DNA from: Rhodanobacteraceae bacterium
GTDB taxonomy: Bacteria; Pseudomonadota; Gammaproteobacteria; Xanthomonadales; Rhodanobacteraceae
Length of the DNA: 64,000 bases
Direction of reading: 5' to 3'
NCBI GenBank assembly: GCA_021325475.1
Contig: JAJPHA010000128.1
Location: 1 to 64,000 of the forward strand
The translations under genes were made by a program, and so were the position numbers. Below are positions 60,909 through 64,000 of the stretch, in pieces (the first letter of the stretch is position 1; each line of letters opens with the position of its first letter). Under the pieces are notes generated by a model. That model saw nothing but the letters and a program-made list of their open reading frames with translations, was not told where the DNA came from and did no database searches.

Positions 60909-63542
60909 ATGAAGACCAGCGCCGAAATCCGCCAGACGTTTCTCGACTTCTTCCGGTCGAAGGGGCACGCCATCGTGCCCTCGACGCCGCTCGTGCCCGG
61001 CAACGACCCGACGCTGCTGTTCACCAACTCGGGCATGGTGCCGTTCAAGAACGCGTTCCTCGGCAGCGAGCCGCCGCCGGCGCCGCGCGTCGCCGACGTG
61101 CAACGCTGCCTGCGCGCCGGCGGCAAGCACAACGATCTCGATTCGGTCGGCTACACCGCGCGGCATCACACGTTCTTCGAGATGCTCGGCAACTGGTCGT
61201 TCGGCGACTACTTCAAGCGCGAGGCGATCGTCTGGGCCTGGGAGCTCCTGACCGGAGTATACAAATTGCCGGAATCGCGGTTGATGGTCACGGTCTACCA
61301 CACCGACGACGAGGCCTACGAGCTGTGGCGCAAGGAGATCGGCCTGCCGCCGGAGAAGATCGTGCGCATCGGCGACAACAAGGGCGCGCCGTTCGCCTCC
61401 GACAACTTCTGGCAGATGGCCGACACCGGCCCGTGCGGGCCGTGTACCGAAATCTTCTATGACCATGGTCCGCAGATCGCGGGCGGGCCGCCCGGTTCGG
61501 CGGATGCCGACGGCGACCGCTACATCGAGATCTGGAATCTCGTGTTCATGCAGTTCGACCGCGCCGCCGACGGCACGTTGAGCCGATTGCCGGCGCCGTG
61601 CGTGGATACGGGCATGGGCCTGGAACGGCTCGCCGCCGTGCTGCAAGGCGTGCATTCGAACTACGAGATCGACCTGTTCCAGCGCCTGATCCGGGCGGCG
61701 GCGACGCTCACCGCCACGCCGGATCTCGAGAACAAATCGCTGCGCGTGATCGCCGATCACATCCGCGCCTGCGCGTTCCTGATCGTCGACGGCGTGCTGC
61801 CGTCGAACGAGGGCCGCGGTTACGTGCTCCGCCGCATCATCCGCCGCGCGCTGCGTCACGGCTACATGCTCGGCGTGCGCGCGCCGTTCTTCCACAAGCT
61901 GGTGGCGACGCTCGCCGAGGAGATGGGCGCGGCGTATCCGGAACTCCCGGCGAAGCAGGCGAGCGTCGAGCAGGCATTGCTCGCCGAGGAGGAGCGCTTC
62001 GGCGAGACCCTGGAGAACGGCATGAAGGTGTTCGAGGAAGTCGCCGCGCGTGCCGGACGCATCATTCCGGGCGCCGACGCGTTCCGCCTGTACGACACCT
62101 ACGGCTTCCCGGTCGATCTCACCGCCGACATCGCGCGCGAACGCGGGCTCGGCGTGGACATGGCGGGCTTCGAGCAGGCGATGAACGCGCAGCGCGAACG
62201 CGCGCGCGCGGCGAGCCAGTTCGAGGCCAGAGGCACGCTCTCCGCCGAGCTGGTGCAGCAGCTTGCGCCGACCGAATTCCTCGGCTACGACGCGCTCGCC
62301 GCCGACGGCCTCACCCTTCTCGCCATCGTGCGCGACGGCCGTGCGGTCGAGACGCTCGGCGACGGCGAGGCGGCGACGCTGATCCTCGATCGCACGCCGT
62401 TCTACGCCGAATCCGGCGGCCAGGTCGGCGACACCGGTCTGCTCGGCAACGCCGACGGCGAGTACACGGTCACCGACACGATCAAGCTCGCCGGCGCGTT
62501 CCATGGTCACGTCGGCACCTGGCGCGGCCGGCCGCTGCGTGCCGGCGCGCGCCTGCGCGGCGAGGTGGATCGCACGCGCCGTCAGGCGACGGTGCTCAAT
62601 CACTCGGCGACGCATCTGCTGCACGCGGCATTGCGCAAGGTGCTGGGCGAGCACGTGATGCAGAAGGGCTCGCTGGTGGCGCCCGATCGGCTGCGCTTCG
62701 ACTTCTCGCACTTCAAGCCGGTGTCGGCGGAGGAGCTGCGGACGATCGAGGATCTGGTCAACGCCGAGATCCGCCGCAACGTCGCCGCCGAAGTGCGGCA
62801 CATGGCGTACCAGGAAGCCATCGATTTCGGCGCGATGGCGCTGTTCGGCGAAAAGTACGGTGACCGCGTGCGCGTGCTGAAGCTGGGCGACTTCTCCACC
62901 GAGCTCTGCGGTGGCACGCACGTGTCGCGCACCGGCGACATCGGTCTGTTCAAGATCGTCAGCGAAGGCGGCGTGGCCGCCGGCATCCGCCGCATCGAGG
63001 CGCTGACCGGCGCCGGCGCGCTCGCCTACGTGCGCGAGGAGGAGCAGCGCCTCGGCCAGATGGCGCAATTGCTGGGCGCGAGCGGCGGCGATGCGGTCGA
63101 CAAGCTGCGCCAGTGGTTCGAGCGGCAGAAGAAGCTCGAGCGCGAACTCGAGGCGCTGAAAGCGAAGGCGGCGAGCGCGGCGACGCAGGATTTGAGCGCC
63201 AATGCGCGCGACGTGCACGGCATCAAGGTGGTCGCGGCGCGTCTGGACGGCGCCGACGCGAAGACGCTGCGCGACAGCGTCGATCAGTTCAAGCAGAAGC
63301 TCGGCGATTGCGTGGTGCTGCTTGCCGGCGGCAGCGGCGGCAAGATCGCTCTCGTCGCCGGCGTTCACGGCAAGGCGCTGGCCCGGATCAAGGCCGGCGA
63401 GCTCGTCGCGCACGTGGCGCAGCAGATCGGCGGCAAGGGCGGCGGGCGCGCCGATCTGGCGCAGGGTGGCGGCGAGGATACACCGGCGCTCGCGGCCGCG
63501 CTCGCGGCGGTTCCGGAGTGGGTCGGCGCCAAACTGGCGTGA
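60909..63542 (+). CDS. alaS: Alanyl-tRNA synthetase
   Basis: [52 protein letters not shown]. Confidence 0.99.
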   Translation: MKTSAEIRQTFLDFFRSKGHAIVPSTPLVPGNDPTLLFTNSGMVPFKNAFLGSEPPPAPRVADVQRCLRAGGKHNDLDSVGYTARHHTFFEMLGNWSFGDYFKREAIVWAWELLTGVYKLPESRLMVTVYHTDDEAYELWRKEIGLPPEKIVRIGDNKGAPFASDNFWQMADTGPCGPCTEIFYDHGPQIAGGPPGSADADGDRYIEIWNLVFMQFDRAADGTLSRLPAPCVDTGMGLERLAAVLQGVHSNYEIDLFQRLIRAAATLTATPDLENKSLRVIADHIRACAFLIVDGVLPSNEGRGYVLRRIIRRALRHGYMLGVRAPFFHKLVATLAEEMGAAYPELPAKQASVEQALLAEEERFGETLENGMKVFEEVAARAGRIIPGADAFRLYDTYGFPVDLTADIARERGLGVDMAGFEQAMNAQRERARAASQFEARGTLSAELVQQLAPTEFLGYDALAADGLTLLAIVRDGRAVETLGDGEAATLILDRTPFYAESGGQVGDTGLLGNADGEYTVTDTIKLAGAFHGHVGTWRGRPLRAGARLRGEVDRTRRQATVLNHSATHLLHAALRKVLGEHVMQKGSLVAPDRLRFDFSHFKPVSAEELRTIEDLVNAEIRRNVAAEVRHMAYQEAIDFGAMALFGEKYGDRVRVLKLGDFSTELCGGTHVSRTGDIGLFKIVSEGGVAAGIRRIEALTGAGALAYVREEEQRLGQMAQLLGASGGDAVDKLRQWFERQKKLERELEALKAKAASAATQDLSANARDVHGIKVVAARLDGADAKTLRDSVDQFKQKLGDCVVLLAGGSGGKIALVAGVHGKALARIKAGELVAHVAQQIGGKGGGRADLAQGGGEDTPALAAALAAVPEWVGAKLA

Positions 63543-63790
63543 CTTCCGCCACGCGCCTTCGCCGCTGCGGTGTGCGAGTCTCGCACGCGCGAATTGCGCG
63601 AACGCGATCCGCTGGGCTAGTATCCACCACACTTTCGAGATGGCTGCAAGGACACGGCGTACTCGCCTGTCTCATAAGAAGAAACGCGCACGGTGCGCGC
63701 GACTGCTCCGGGGCATGGGCGTGACGAATGCCGCGGACGGTCGTCGCGCAGCAGTTCGTTAGGAACGACGATAGCCGTAAGGAGAAGATC

Positions 63791-63994
63791 ATGTTGATTT
63801 TGACGCGCCGAGTGGGCGAGACGTTGATGATCGGCGACGCAGTGGCCGTGACGGTGCTGGGGGTGAAGGGCAATCAGGTGCGTATTGGCATCAATGCGCC
63901 GAAGGACGTCGCCGTCCATCGCGAGGAAATCTATCAACGCATCAAGCGCGAACAGGAGACCCCGAGCGGGGAGACACCGCCGGTCGCGAGCTGA
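63791..63994 (+). CDS. csrA: Carbon storage regulator CsrA
   Basis: [57 protein letters not shown] upstream. Confidence 0.99.
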   Translation: MLILTRRVGETLMIGDAVAVTVLGVKGNQVRIGINAPKDVAVHREEIYQRIKREQETPSGETPPVAS

Positions 63995-64000
63995 TTTCCC

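Overview
GC-rich gammaproteobacterial chromosomal window, most likely Xanthomonadales/Lysobacterales judging from gene content and order. It is mostly core genome. Recognisable blocks are prmC; dxs; thiD; PIN-PhoH/bcp/gcvR/dapA/bamC; ferredoxin and tRNA-Glu; pcnB-folK-panB-panC-panD; queG/nnr/tsaE/amiC; a kynurenine-catabolism cluster; asnS; an IscA/ErpA-type protein; rpsF-rpsR-rplI-dnaB-alr; higBA; radA; ffh; rpsP-rimM-trmD-rplS; htpG; mutS; pncC-recA-recX-alaS-csrA. There is no prophage, CRISPR array or obvious IS element. Items most worth a second look: (1) a dispersed family of intergenic heptamer arrays (GTGAGCG, GGGAGTR and CAGCCCT/CGGCCCT modules) at four loci, including a 16-copy array in the -35 region of the ffh promoter and one that supplies the stop codon of an IscA-like gene; (2) an orphan Pycsar-effector-like (PycTM/DUF5706) membrane protein with no cyclase nearby; (3) a DUF1800 + TAT-exported DUF1501 + c-type cytochrome cassette; (4) a chromosomal subclass-B3-like metallo-beta-lactamase; (5) an apparently leaderless higBA module with a palindromic operator; (6) a nested hairpin region upstream of amiC and a terminator-bounded intergenic RNA candidate upstream of panD; (7) a recurring AT-rich word (AAAAGTATAC). 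All calls come from reading the sequence. No database searches were run.
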